A stretch of DNA of 64,000 bases. Source: [Mycobacterium] fortunisiensis. Lineage in GTDB: Bacteria; Actinomycetota; Actinomycetes; Mycobacteriales; Mycobacteriaceae. Within the stretch, counting starts at the first letter, position 1, and each line of letters begins with the position of its first letter. Under the pieces are notes generated by a model. That model saw only the letters and a program-made list of their open reading frames with translations, did no database searches and was not told the DNA's origin. The stretch spans positions 1-64,000 of the forward strand of contig NZ_VOMB01000024.1 of NCBI RefSeq assembly GCF_019050325.1, written 5' to 3'. This document shows, in pieces, positions 1-9,092 of this stretch. The position numbers and the translations under genes are program-made.

Positions 1-71
1 AGCCCACACCGGCATCGGCGGCCTCACCCCTATCGAGCGACTACGCGTTCACAACCTGGCCGGGAATTACA
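1..71 (+). mobile_element. Right-end remnant of an IS481-like insertion sequence (partial)
   Basis: Frame 2 of the first ~70 bases reads AHTGIGGLTPIERLRVHNL followed by AGNY, which resembles the C-terminal end of IS481-family DDE transposases (PHxxxGGxxPxxRLxxxNLxGxY). The element probably ends at ACA, positions 69-71, so that its terminus on the other strand begins TGTAATTCCCGG; that boundary is inferred from the usual TGT...ACA ends of the family. No stop follows immediately and the frame runs on to a TGA near 172. The rest of the element lies outside the window. Confidence 0.5.
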
Positions 72-769
72 TGTCCCGGCCCCAGGTACGTCGTGGTCAG
101 GATTTCTCCCTTGGCGTTCTTGACGGTCACCGCTGTGCCCGCACTGACATCGCTGTACCCGCCGGCACCGGCGCAGGTTGATCCGTCCACCTCGATCGAG
201 GGGTAGTACGCGCTGGGCGAGTCGTCGTTGAGCGTGAAGGTCCCGGTGATCGTCGCCGTTTCGAGGACGTGAAATCCCTCCGCGAACTCCGGGCAGAAGT
301 TCTGCACGGCAACCTCATCGGCCGGCATACCCTGCTGCGGACCGCCGTCGTTCAGTTCACGACACACCTGCCGGCCGTGCGCGACGGCGTTGGCATCGGA
401 GTTGAATTCCCCCGCATGACCGGAATCCTTCAGCGCGGCCAGGTACTGATCTTCTGGGCTGACCCGCTCACGATGCAGATACAGGTACGCCCCGACTCCC
501 GCACCAACGAGAGTCATCGCGACCACGACGGCCACCAGGACCCACACCCAGCGCCGCGAGCCCCCGGACGAATCCTGCTGAACAGCAACGCCTTCCAACT
601 GGCTGGTCCCCATCGGATCCAACGTCTCGACCCCACCGTCGCGGGTGAGGTCGGTCGGTTGCCCACTGATGAAGTACCGCCCCTCGTGCCGGCCGGTGGG
701 GTCGGGGCGCCAGCCGGTTTCGCCGATGATGCCGGGGACAGACTGGGCGGTCTCATAAGGGCTACTCAT
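41..769 (-). CDS. DUF2510/DUF732-type single-pass membrane protein, 3' end altered by IS remnant
   Basis: 242 aa. I start at the ATG at 769 because an AGGAGGAAAT ribosome-binding site lies just upstream (770-780); an in-frame start 13 codons earlier has none. The N-terminus carries a DUF2510-like motif (GWRPDPTGRHEGRYF), then one membrane segment (VWVLVAVVVAMTLVGAGVGA), then an exported DUF732-like domain with paired cysteines. The role is unknown; such proteins are common at the mycobacterial envelope. The final residues VIPGQVVNA and the stop are encoded by the IS481-like end at 1-71, so the native C-terminus, which in relatives usually has another Cys-containing strand, appears to be lost. 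Confidence 0.8.
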   Translation of the reverse strand: MSSPYETAQSVPGIIGETGWRPDPTGRHEGRYFISGQPTDLTRDGGVETLDPMGTSQLEGVAVQQDSSGGSRRWVWVLVAVVVAMTLVGAGVGAYLYLHRERVSPEDQYLAALKDSGHAGEFNSDANAVAHGRQVCRELNDGGPQQGMPADEVAVQNFCPEFAEGFHVLETATITGTFTLNDDSPSAYYPSIEVDGSTCAGAGGYSDVSAGTAVTVKNAKGEILTTTYLGPGHVIPGQVVNA

Positions 770-907
770 GATTTCCTCCTGGTTCGAGGTAGCCGCACAT
801 CGTGGCACCCGGCACCGACAAACGGCTCACGCCACCAGGACCTGAGCCGTTGACCAGGCACACCATCATCCCGCGGTGTTGTCGGTGCCAAGTTCTACGA
901 TCCGAGC

Positions 908-1825
908 GTGCCCAGGTTCGAACTGCTCAACGGGCTCTCCACCGCCGCACGGGTGAGCCTGATTGCCTGGTGCGTCCTGTTGTTGGCAGCGTTCGGGACC
1001 CAATCGTGGTGGCTCGGGCTGGCCGGTGCGTGCGCACTCGGCGTCGCCGGACAGGCGGCGTATCGGGCGCGACGGCCAGGCGATCTCGAACCGTGGGAGT
1101 GGCCGGAAGATTTCCGCACCACAGCCGAGGGGATGACACGGGCGATCGCGCCGACGCGGGAGCGCACCTACCTGCCGGACACCGCACAGGATGACATCGC
1201 CGAAATCGCCACGACCCTAGACGAACTGCAGCGGCTACTCGCCGAGAAACTTCCGCTGTGGCACTTGGCGGCGTTCACATCGGTGCTGTTGCAACGCCGC
1301 AACCGCGTGCGCTCACGGCTCCGCGCGTGCGCGTCGGGATACCAACCCGGGCCCGCGGCGCCGCTGGACGGCCCACACTATGCGTGGCTGGCGTGGCACG
1401 CGATGGACACCATCGCCGGTCTGGTCCATCAGCTGGAGCAGTTCATGCTCAGTCCGGCGTTCACGGGTGCGTTGTCGATGTCTGCCGGTGACGGAGGCCC
1501 GGACGCCGAGTCGGTCGTAACCCTCGCGCACCGGCTGATGGACTATCACGAGACGCTGCTGGTCGAAGCCGAGCGGTGTCTGCAGACCCCGGTCGACTCC
1601 AGCCTGATCGTGTTCGTTCAGGACGTTGGCAGCTTCGCCATGATCCCGCTGATGGGATACGACCGCTTCATCCGGACGATGTGCGATCGCGTGGGACAGG
1701 CCCAGGAACTACTGCCCTTCGCCGGGGAGAACGCACTCTCGCTCGACGACGCCAAGCTGACGATGGAGCTTCCCGACGAGTTGATCGACCAGATCATGGT
1801 GCACATGGAGCGGTTCAAGGCATAA
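908..1825 (+). CDS. Conserved hypothetical membrane-anchored protein
   Basis: 305 aa with a GTG start at 908. Two hydrophobic segments near the N-terminus (about residues 15-50: VSLIAWCVLLLAAFG and WWLGLAGACALGVAGQAA) form a hairpin, followed by a soluble, mostly helical cytosolic domain of about 250 residues. I recognise no catalytic motif. It is divergent from the DUF732 gene, with 138 bp between the two starts. The call rests on codon bias and a sensible membrane topology; function is unknown. Confidence 0.75.
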   Translation: MPRFELLNGLSTAARVSLIAWCVLLLAAFGTQSWWLGLAGACALGVAGQAAYRARRPGDLEPWEWPEDFRTTAEGMTRAIAPTRERTYLPDTAQDDIAEIATTLDELQRLLAEKLPLWHLAAFTSVLLQRRNRVRSRLRACASGYQPGPAAPLDGPHYAWLAWHAMDTIAGLVHQLEQFMLSPAFTGALSMSAGDGGPDAESVVTLAHRLMDYHETLLVEAERCLQTPVDSSLIVFVQDVGSFAMIPLMGYDRFIRTMCDRVGQAQELLPFAGENALSLDDAKLTMELPDELIDQIMVHMERFKA

Positions 1826-2390
1826 GGGCCGCCGCTCTGCCGAGGACGTGGACGCCGACGTACCCCGCTGCTGGACTGGCAATGTACTCACTGGAATTCG
1901 GCGTTCCGGAGTATCCACCGATGAGGGAGGGCATCAAGGAATTTGACGACCTCCCACAAAGACCCACTACCCAGACTCCCCGACTATCCCGCCCTCACGG
2001 GCATTCCTCCGAGGCCCGAACATCGTCGTCTCGGAACCCGATCGCTGACCTCACCGATCGCCGGACGGCACCAACCCCGCGACGTCGTCGTGCAGGTGCG
2101 AGCCCGGTGTCGCTCGACCGATGCGACGGCAGCCAGCGCCTCACGCCGCCGAATCGGCGTATCCCTTGCGCAACAGGAAACGTAGCAGGCTCCCCTGCGT
2201 GATCGGGCAGGTCGCAACTCCCGCGTCCGACGCTGCCAGTCGGTGGCTGGGAAGCCCGGCGGAACATCCGGACGCGCCAGCCTGCCACAATCGCAGTGAT
2301 CGCGCGCTGACCGCAAGCACGCGGCACTCGTCACTCCGGATCTTCTTCGCGGCTCACGCAGCACTCTCGGTCGAAAGGAACGGCACTTCG
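1826..2390. other. 565-bp stretch without a recognisable gene
   Basis: Between two plus-strand membrane-protein genes. Open frames cross it on both strands, but their translations are Arg/Pro/Ser-rich and look like GC-driven noise. A short plus-strand reading beginning MYSLEFGVPEYPP near 1881 looks slightly protein-like but has no clear ribosome-binding site. It could be a decayed gene or a long leader for the gene at 2391. Confidence 0.4.
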
Positions 2391-3443
2391 GTGTGGGTTT
2401 GGTACGACACGGCGCCGTGGTGGGTGCGTTGGCTCATCACGTCAGCGTTTGCCATCTTGGGGCTTCTGTTTTTCTGCTGGGCGGTGCTGGAACCGGGGCA
2501 CCACTGGTGGACTCTGTGGCCGACCTGGATGGTGGGCGCTGCCCTGAGCATCTTCGGCCTTCTCATCGCCGCGCCGATGACGCTGTTGGCTCAGCCCGTC
2601 GTGAACAGTTTCTCGGCCACGCTCGCCGGGCTCACCTCTGCCCAACGCACCGCCGTCGCGCGGGCGTTACGCCGCGAACCGGTACCCACTGATCCAGCAG
2701 TGTTGGCCGCGGCCGTGCGCGCCGGCGACCTCTCCGATGCGTATCGACGATTGGTCTCCCCGACGCGACGCCGCCTCACCTGGCTGCTCATCGCACTGTT
2801 CGGTGTAGTCCTTCCAGCCCTCGAATTCACGCTCGACCAGCCACGGATCGCAGTGATGTACCTCGGAGTCGGGGTACTGCTCGCCGCCACCGCGGTGCGG
2901 TCTGAATGGGCCCGGCGGCGCAGCGGGCCACGCCTGGTCCGGCTGCGCGCCGCGGCAGCCGCCGAACCGCAGGTTGCCCAAGTCGTCGCGCAGGCAGTGC
3001 CCCCCGGCCAACCCACCGCCCGTCAACGCTGGCTCGGCATCGGACTGATCTTCGTGGTGACGACGGCGGCCGCTACGGCATGTGTGTTCGTCGCGGCCGT
3101 CACCAACCAGGACTGCCGCATCGTGCGGGACGTTGGTCTCCATGTCAGCGCACACCGCGATCTACTCAACCCACGCTTGATCGGCACCGATGGACCGGAT
3201 CTGTCCGAATACCGCGCCTGGTCCGATGAGTTGCGACGCCATGCAGACCGGGCTCGTGTCCCGGGGGTCAATCGTTCACTGCAGCAGATTGCCGACTTGT
3301 CGACCGAGGTCGTCGTGTCCGTCGAGCAGGCACGCGCCGCAAGCGACGACGACAAGGGCAGCCGAACCATGCACTACCTCGACGTCGTTCAACGACTCAT
3401 CGATGCCGAGAATCAGCTGATCGCAGCATGCACACGCAGCTGA
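2391..3443 (+). CDS. Conserved hypothetical multi-pass membrane protein
   Basis: 350 aa from the GTG at 2391 (WVWYDTAPWW...), chosen because GAAAGGAA lies about 11 bases upstream and because the 90 codons before it are Arg/Ala-rich and unlike protein. Five hydrophobic segments are visible: two near the N-terminus, a pair around residues 130-170, and one around 220-240 (WLGIGLIFVVTTAAATACVF). A soluble C-terminal region of about 100 residues follows, helical and with a CRIVRD motif. No enzyme signature. Function unknown; the next plus-strand gene starts 126 bp downstream. Confidence 0.75.
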   Translation: MWVWYDTAPWWVRWLITSAFAILGLLFFCWAVLEPGHHWWTLWPTWMVGAALSIFGLLIAAPMTLLAQPVVNSFSATLAGLTSAQRTAVARALRREPVPTDPAVLAAAVRAGDLSDAYRRLVSPTRRRLTWLLIALFGVVLPALEFTLDQPRIAVMYLGVGVLLAATAVRSEWARRRSGPRLVRLRAAAAAEPQVAQVVAQAVPPGQPTARQRWLGIGLIFVVTTAAATACVFVAAVTNQDCRIVRDVGLHVSAHRDLLNPRLIGTDGPDLSEYRAWSDELRRHADRARVPGVNRSLQQIADLSTEVVVSVEQARAASDDDKGSRTMHYLDVVQRLIDAENQLIAACTRS

Positions 3444-3569
3444 GCTATCGGCCTCGTGCAGGTGAGACCGGTGGCCGGATCACCACGACCCGAACTTGTC
3501 GGCACCCGGTTGTACGTTCTCCTGTTCGCCTGGCACCGGTGCCCGGGCGAGAGACAGAAGGACAAATCG

Positions 3570-4202
3570 ATGAGCAATCCGTACCAGCAGCCTGCAGACC
3601 CGAATTACCCTGCCGCGCAGGGCTTTCCTCAGTACGCACCGCCCCGCGCCAAGAAGCGCAAATGGCCGATGATCGTCATCGGCGTCGTCGCTTTCCTCGC
3701 CGTCATATCGGCTTTCTCGGACAAGGACGACACGAAGCAGGACGCCAAGCCCAGCTCCGCGCTCGCCGCACAGGCCCCCGCCCACCAGGACACCTCGACG
3801 GCCCGGCTCAACACCCCGGTCCGGGACGGCAAGTTCGAGTTCGTCGTCAAGACGGTGCAGCCCGGCCTGGCCGAGGTCGGCGACAACCCGTATCTGCGTC
3901 AGAAAGCGCAGGGGCAGTTCGTGATCGTGACGCTGAGCGTGCAGAACATCGGTGACCGGGCCCAGGGATTCAGCCCGTCCAACCAGAAGCTGATCGACAC
4001 CCAGGGCCGCAGTTTCGAGACCGACGCATCAGCGCAGATCGCATTGGGTGATTCGGATATCCCGGTCTGGGACAACATCAACCCCGGCAACGCCGTCGAC
4101 GTGTCCCTCGTCTACGACATGCCGGCGGCCGCGGTGCCGGCCCGCATCGAACTGCACGACTCGATGTTCTCCGGCGGTGTCACCGTGGAGCTGACGCCGT
4201 AG
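3570..4202 (+). CDS. DUF4352 (immunoglobulin-like) membrane-anchored extracellular protein
   Basis: 210 aa. ATG at 3570 is preceded by AGAAGGA. A short Pro/Gln-rich cytosolic N-terminus ([12 protein letters not shown]) is followed by a basic KKRK stop and one membrane segment ([18 protein letters not shown]), a flexible linker, and a beta-rich C-terminal domain of about 120 residues typical of DUF4352. In that family the domain is exported and of unknown role. A strong hairpin follows the stop. The M. smegmatis Mpr phage-resistance protein is, as I recall, of this general class, but orthology cannot be judged here. Confidence 0.8.
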   Translation: MSNPYQQPADPNYPAAQGFPQYAPPRAKKRKWPMIVIGVVAFLAVISAFSDKDDTKQDAKPSSALAAQAPAHQDTSTARLNTPVRDGKFEFVVKTVQPGLAEVGDNPYLRQKAQGQFVIVTLSVQNIGDRAQGFSPSNQKLIDTQGRSFETDASAQIALGDSDIPVWDNINPGNAVDVSLVYDMPAAAVPARIELHDSMFSGGVTVELTP

Positions 4203-4208
4203 TCGGAC

Positions 4209-4240
4209 GTCGGGGCCGTCCGTACTTGGGCGGCCCCGAC
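4209..4240. terminator. Bidirectional hairpin between convergent genes
   Basis: GTCGGGGCCG (4209-4218) pairs perfectly with CGGCCCCGAC (4231-4240) around a 12-base loop. It lies between the stop of the DUF4352 gene (4202) and the stop of the convergent gene at 4263, the expected place for a shared terminator. There is no U-tract, which is usual in mycobacteria. Confidence 0.6.
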
Positions 4241-4262
4241 GAAGGCGCCGCATGCCCGCGAC

Positions 4263-4721
4263 TCATTGAACCCGTGGTTTGGCCGGGGTCGGTTGCTCTG
4301 GCAGATCGTCGATCATCGCGTACGAGATGTAGTCGCACTTGTCGAAGTCCAGTTGCTCGTCGCGACCAAGGGTGTTGTCGATGACGTACGCGAACCGCAC
4401 CGGGAACCCTTTCATCCCGGCATGCAACTGCGTTCCCGCCATCAAACTCGCGATGATCACGGCGTAGATCCACACGAAGCGGCCGGCCGCATCCTCACCG
4501 ACAAACTCTGACTGGCATCTGCCCCAATCGAACTCATCGGCGGGGTGATACTTGATCGGGCGCTCCAGCACGGCCAATGCGTAGTCAGGTCGATCCGATC
4601 CAGCCATCTGCCGCGACAGCCGTGCTGCCACTGGCAACTGCTGACGAAGCTCCTCAACGGCCGCGAACTCGCCGCCACCGAACTGGTCATAGTCGACATC
4701 AGCGACGACAAAGCCCGCCAT
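4263..4721 (-). CDS. Hypothetical protein
   Basis: 152 aa if started at the ATG at 4721; adjacent ATGs at 4724 and 4739 are alternatives, and the GGGGGAGGG just upstream does not decide between them. It has an acidic N-terminus (MAGFVVADVDYDQFGGGEF), a weakly hydrophobic stretch (FVWIYAVIIASLMAG) and two spaced cysteines. I do not recognise the family. It looks coding because composition and third-position GC fit the neighbours and because it ends at the convergent terminator. Confidence 0.6.
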   Translation of the reverse strand: MAGFVVADVDYDQFGGGEFAAVEELRQQLPVAARLSRQMAGSDRPDYALAVLERPIKYHPADEFDWGRCQSEFVGEDAAGRFVWIYAVIIASLMAGTQLHAGMKGFPVRFAYVIDNTLGRDEQLDFDKCDYISYAMIDDLPEQPTPAKPRVQ

Positions 4722-4804
4722 CATCCCTCCCCCGCGCAAGACAGAATCCTAACCCCGCCGGCCGGCGACCCCTGCTTTTAGCAGTCCGTCCTCGCGCCCT
4801 ATTG

Positions 4805-5586
4805 CTAACTCAGATCGAATCGTCCTTCGCGCAGCCGCTCCGGAGCCCGCGAGCCCACCAACTCCATCCGGTCCTCGGGATGCCGCCAGTAATGCCGGAC
4901 CAGCCAGTACAGCGCGACGCCCGTGGGGACGTAGAGGTTCAGGCCACCGATAACCTTCTCGCTGCCGTCACGGAGGCACAGCACCACCGGCCTGCCGGCC
5001 TTCTTGCCGTCCTTGGTCTCCGAATGATCCTTGACGTCGACAATGTCATCCCATTCAACGGCCCTGGTTTTGAGCACGTCAGCGACCTCGACCATTGCGG
5101 GTGTGAACTTGAGGTAGCCGACTCCTCGTCGTCGCACCCTTGCAATCAAGCCGATGACCGCCAACGCGGCAAGTGCCATGAACAGCGGAGGCGAGAAGAT
5201 CTGCATCCCTCGCGACATAGGAATGTCGATCGCACCTCGCGGTATGAAGAACCCAGCAGCAGTGCCGAGGGCGCGATCACCGCGAGTCCTGTCACATACA
5301 GAATGCCCACCCGCTTGTCCGGCCACACGGTGAATCCGGTTGCGTCGCTGGAGGTCCGCGTCCGCGTCTTGCCGGCTGCCGCCAACAGCAGCCCAACGAT
5401 CATCAGGATCGGAAACGTGACGAACCCGAACAGCAGAACCGACGTCAGGTAGTTGCCGCGCAGACCGGCAAGAATCCCTAGGACGATGAAATAGGCCGAG
5501 CCCGCGGTTGCGCCGGTGACCAACCAGAACAGCCGCTTGCCGGATACTGCCCAGTTCTTTGGCGTGGGAAGGCTCAGTGCGGACAC
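4805..5586 (-). pseudogene. Multi-pass membrane protein split by a single-base frameshift
   Basis: Two adjoining frames give one coherent protein. The upstream half (probable GTG start at 5586, AGGGA upstream) has three membrane segments (LFWLVTGATAGSAYFIV..., VLLFGFVTFPILMIVGLLLA, VGILYVTGLAVIAPSALLLG). The downstream half (FFIPRGAIDIPMSRGMQ, a further membrane segment, then a soluble PH-like tail ending REGRFDLS) is in the frame reached by losing one base. The switch point is around 5246-5254 (gaagaaccc), where GGG-TTC-TTC would read through if one base were restored. Either a real null allele or a sequence error. Function unknown. Confidence 0.7.
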
Positions 5587-5774
5587 CAAGCATCCCTGAC
5601 GAATGCGCCTCCCCCGGCGCCACCGAGACCTCCGACGGGACCTGTAGTGAGCCACAACGCTGCACCGCCCAGCATCATCTACCTCCCCGAATACGTCGTC
5701 CGACCTTCATTGTCACCTACGGTCACCGAGCCGCCTTACGGTTCGCCCGGGCGGGATCCATACGGGCCCGAAGG

Positions 5775-5870
5775 CACTGTGACGAACGTGCAGGCTTTCC
5801 GGACGAACTCGCCGTCCTGGCAGGGAAAAGCTGCACATTCGTCACAGTGTTCCGAACCGAACATCGGACC
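5775..5870. repeat. Palindromic intergenic repeat, copy A
   Basis: 75-bp imperfect palindrome with arms CACTGTGACGAACGTGCAG and CTGCACATTCGTCACAGTG, plus a ~20-base tail ending CATCGGACC. Related copies are at 12309, 17670 and 20016. It lies 45 bp beyond the SulP stop codon in the minus-strand direction and upstream of the frameshifted membrane gene. The rest of the 328-bp gap 5587-5914 shows no gene. Confidence 0.8.
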
Positions 5871-5914
5871 TGAACCACCCCGCACCAGCACCGAGAACCA
5901 CAGACCCCCGACGC

Positions 5915-7411
5915 TCACACCCCCAACCGGCCCGACAACCGGTTCAGCCGATCCAGACTCACCCCGTCCAGCCCCACGAACGAAACAGACTTGCCCCGGG
6001 CCAGGTACTTGAGCCGGATCGCGTCGAGGCTCGCCACCGACGAGGCGTCCCACACCGACACTCCGGACATGTCGATCACCACTTCGGAAGGATCACCGGC
6101 ATAGTCGAATTGGTGCACCAGGTCATTGCTGGACACGAAGAACAGATCCCCGCGCACCCGGTAGGTCCGCACATCCTCAGGCCCCGGGAGCACGGTCACC
6201 GAGGTGAAGTGCGCGACGCGACGCGCAAACGCCACCATGGCGGCCAGCACGCCCAACGACACCCCGACCGCCAGATTCCCGGTCGCCACGGTCGCGACGA
6301 CCGTCACCACCGTGACCAGGGTTTCACTGCGCGGCAACACCTTCAGGGTCCGGGGCGTGACACTGTGCCAGTCGAACGTCGCGAACGACACCACGATCAT
6401 CACCGCCACCAGCGCGGCCATCGGGATACGGCCGACGAGATCGCCCAACGTCGCCACCAGGATCAACACGAACACCCCGGTCAACAGCGTGGACAACCGC
6501 GTCCGGGCCCCGGCGACCTTGACATTCATCATGGTCTGCCCCACCACCGCGCATCCGCCCATGCCGCCGAACAACGCCGTCACCACATTGGCCACGCCCT
6601 GCCCACAGGCCTCGCGAGTCTTGTTCGACGGGGTATCGGTGATGTCATCGACCAGTTTGGCCGTCATCAGCGACTCCAACAGCCCGACCAGCGCCGCCCC
6701 CAACGCATATGGCGCGATCACCTGCAGGGTGTGCAAAGTTAGTGGCACGTCCGGGAAACCGGGCACCGGCAGCGAATCCGGCAGGGCCCCTTGATCTCCC
6801 ACATCGGGCACATCCCAGCCGAAGTACACCACCGCGACCGTCAACACCAGCACCACCACCAGCGGCGCCGGCACCGCCGTGGTCAGCTTCGGCAGCGCGA
6901 ACATCAGGACCACGCCCACCACCACCAGCGGATACACCAGCCACGGCACGTCGACCAGATGCCGCAGCTGCGATACCAGCACCAGGATCGCCAACGCGTT
7001 GACGAAGCCGACCATCACACTGCGCGGAATGAACCGCATCAGCTTGGCCACCCCGAAGAACGCCAGCAGCATCTGGAACACCCCGGCCACCAGGATGGTG
7101 GCGACCAGATACCCCACCCCGAACTCCCGGGCCACCGGGGCGACGACGAGCGCGACCGCGGCCGTGGCGGCGGTGATCATCGCCGGCCGCCCGCCGGTGA
7201 CGGCGATGGTGATCGCCATGGTCACCGTGGAGAACAGCCCCACCCGCGGATCGACGCCGGCGATCACCGAGAACGCAATGGCCTCGGGGATCAGGGCCAG
7301 CGCGACGACCAGGCCGGCCAGTACCTCGGTGCGCAGCACGGACGCTGACCGCAACGACGGCCCGGCCGAACCGGTCGCAGGCGCGCGGAATCCAGGGACG
7401 GTGATGCTCAT
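5915..7411 (-). CDS. SulP-family inorganic anion transporter with STAS domain
   Basis: 498 aa. The N-terminal ~400 residues are the multi-pass SulP transporter, with the signature near the start (GLVVALALIPEAIAFSVIAG) and a conserved GGMGGCAVVGQTMMN motif. The last ~95 residues are a STAS domain (VIDMSGVSVWDASSVASLD). The family moves sulfate, bicarbonate or other oxyanions; the substrate cannot be read from sequence. It is the last gene of a minus-strand cluster after an NrtA/SsuA-type ABC importer, 24 bp from the ATPase gene, suggesting co-expression and an oxyanion-uptake theme. Confidence 0.9.
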   Translation of the reverse strand: MSITVPGFRAPATGSAGPSLRSASVLRTEVLAGLVVALALIPEAIAFSVIAGVDPRVGLFSTVTMAITIAVTGGRPAMITAATAAVALVVAPVAREFGVGYLVATILVAGVFQMLLAFFGVAKLMRFIPRSVMVGFVNALAILVLVSQLRHLVDVPWLVYPLVVVGVVLMFALPKLTTAVPAPLVVVLVLTVAVVYFGWDVPDVGDQGALPDSLPVPGFPDVPLTLHTLQVIAPYALGAALVGLLESLMTAKLVDDITDTPSNKTREACGQGVANVVTALFGGMGGCAVVGQTMMNVKVAGARTRLSTLLTGVFVLILVATLGDLVGRIPMAALVAVMIVVSFATFDWHSVTPRTLKVLPRSETLVTVVTVVATVATGNLAVGVSLGVLAAMVAFARRVAHFTSVTVLPGPEDVRTYRVRGDLFFVSSNDLVHQFDYAGDPSEVVIDMSGVSVWDASSVASLDAIRLKYLARGKSVSFVGLDGVSLDRLNRLSGRLGV

Positions 7412-7435
7412 CGAAACTCCTTGGGCGAAAACAGA

Positions 7436-8185
7436 TCAAGCGGCCGGGCGGTGCCCGAGGAAGTCCAGGATGTCGCGGCGGCGCCGCTGGTAGGACTCCT
7501 CGAACTGCGCGTCGGGCGTACGCGGCTTCTCGATCGTGATGACATCGGCGACGGTCGCCGGCCGGTGGCTCAACAACACGATCCGGTCGGCCAGCAGCAG
7601 CGCCTCGTCGACATCGTGGGTGACGAACAGCAGCGTCATCTTCTGCATCTCCCACACCGACGTCAGCAACTGCTGCATCTCCAGTCGGGTCTGGGCATCC
7701 AGCGCACCGAACGGCTCGTCCATCAACATCACCCGCGGCTCACAGGCCAGGGTGCGGGCCAGTTGCACCCGCTGCCGCATCCCGCCCGACAGCTGGCTGG
7801 GCAGGTGATCGAGATAGGCGCCGAGCCCGACCTGTTCCAGCCGCGCAGCCGCGGTCTCCTTGAGCTCCCGGCCGCGAATCCCCCGGACTTTCAAGGGAAA
7901 CTGGACATTCTTCAGCGCGGAACGCCACGGGAATAACGCGTCCTCCTGGAACACCATGGCGCACTGGGCCGCGTTGCCGGTGACGGGTGCACCGTCGACA
8001 GTCGCGGTGCCGCCCATCGGTTTCAGCAGACCGGCCAGGGCCCGCAGGATCGTCGACTTGCCACAACCGGACGGGCCGAGGAACACCACCACTTCGCCGG
8101 GTCGGATCTCCAGCGTGATGTTGGCGGCGACGACTCCATTGAAGCCGAGCTGCAACTGCTGCAGGTTGACGGCGCCGGCGCTCAT
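7436..8185 (-). CDS. ABC transporter ATP-binding protein, nitrate/sulfonate/taurine type
   Basis: 249 aa; ATG at 8185 overlaps the permease stop (ATGA), implying translational coupling. All ATPase motifs are present: Walker A GPSGCGKST, Q-loop (FQEDALFPW), signature LSGGMRQRVQLART, Walker B VMLMDEPFGALD and H-loop VTHDVDEA. The FQEDALFPWR block and short length are typical of SsuB/TauB/NrtD ATPases. It energises import with the permease at 8182-9069 and the lipoprotein at 9093-10550. Confidence 0.93.
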   Translation of the reverse strand: MSAGAVNLQQLQLGFNGVVAANITLEIRPGEVVVFLGPSGCGKSTILRALAGLLKPMGGTATVDGAPVTGNAAQCAMVFQEDALFPWRSALKNVQFPLKVRGIRGRELKETAAARLEQVGLGAYLDHLPSQLSGGMRQRVQLARTLACEPRVMLMDEPFGALDAQTRLEMQQLLTSVWEMQKMTLLFVTHDVDEALLLADRIVLLSHRPATVADVITIEKPRTPDAQFEESYQRRRRDILDFLGHRPAA

Positions 8186-9069
8186 CGGGCGGCCCTCGGC
8201 AGCCAACGGTTGACCCGACGCCCGACCCGCTCGACCAGCCAGGCGGTGCCCAGCCCCAGTGCGCCGATGGAGATCATGCCGACCACGACACCGGCGTAAT
8301 CGAGCAGACCGTAGGCCTGCCAGGTGTAGTACCCGATGCCGAACTGGCCGGAGATCATCTCCGCGCTCACCACACAGATCCACGCCACACCCATCGCCAC
8401 CGACAGCCCGGCGAAGATGCCGGGCAGTGCGCCCGGGATGATCACCTGGAACAGCAACGACATTCGTCCGGCACCCATGGTCTGGGCGGCCTCCTCCCAC
8501 ACCTTCGGCATGGAGTCCATGGCGTGGATCGTGCTGACCACCACCGGGAAGAACGCCGCGAAGAACGTGATGAACACGATGCCCTGCTCGCTGGACGGGA
8601 ACAGCAGGATGGTCAGCGGCACCAGCGCGATCGCCGGGATCGGCCGGATCAGTTCGATGAAGGGCCGCAACGCCATTCGGGCGATCTCCGAGCGCCCGAC
8701 CAGCACCCCCAACCCGATACCGACCACCGCGGCCAGGCCGAAGCCGAGCAGGATGCGCTGCAGGCTGGCCAGCAGGTCGTCGTAGTAGCTGCCCGAGCTG
8801 ACCCGCGCCAACAGCGCCTGCAACACCGCCTCCGGGGCGGGCATGCGATTGAACCGCAGCCACGCGACGACGTTGTTGGTGGTCAGCAGGTGCCAGGCCG
8901 CCAGGAACGCGCTGATCGGGATCAGCGGCAGCAGCAGCGCCGGAACCCGTCGGGTGACGAAGGCAGGCAGTAGCTCTGCCAGGCCGCGCCGCGACGACTT
9001 CTCGCCCCGGTGGGCCGGGGACCACAACCGCGGGGCGGTGATCGTTGGCCGTGTCATGAGGTCGGTCAT
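8182..9069 (-). CDS. ABC transporter permease, SsuC/TauC/NrtB type
   Basis: 295 aa, about six membrane segments, with the EAA-type loop EEAAQTMGAGRMSLLFQVIIP that contacts the ATPase. A 40-residue hydrophilic N-terminus precedes the first membrane segment (ALLLPLIPISAFLAAWHLL). It sits 23 bp after the binding-protein gene and overlaps the ATPase gene by 4 bp, so the three form one importer. The family imports sulfonates, taurine, nitrate, cyanate or pyrimidine precursors; no feature here distinguishes them. Confidence 0.92.
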   Translation of the reverse strand: MTDLMTRPTITAPRLWSPAHRGEKSSRRGLAELLPAFVTRRVPALLLPLIPISAFLAAWHLLTTNNVVAWLRFNRMPAPEAVLQALLARVSSGSYYDDLLASLQRILLGFGLAAVVGIGLGVLVGRSEIARMALRPFIELIRPIPAIALVPLTILLFPSSEQGIVFITFFAAFFPVVVSTIHAMDSMPKVWEEAAQTMGAGRMSLLFQVIIPGALPGIFAGLSVAMGVAWICVVSAEMISGQFGIGYYTWQAYGLLDYAGVVVGMISIGALGLGTAWLVERVGRRVNRWLPRAAR

Positions 9070-9092
9070 ACGGTTTCCTTTCTGAGAGGGGT

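Noticed and set aside
1826-2390. Possible small gene starting MYSLEFGVPEYPP
   Set aside because: No ribosome-binding site and the reading becomes Arg/Ser/Pro-rich; no recognisable family.
6110-7348. Long plus-strand frames antisense to the SulP gene
   Set aside because: His/Arg/Gln-rich composition, no ribosome-binding site and full overlap with a confident transporter gene.
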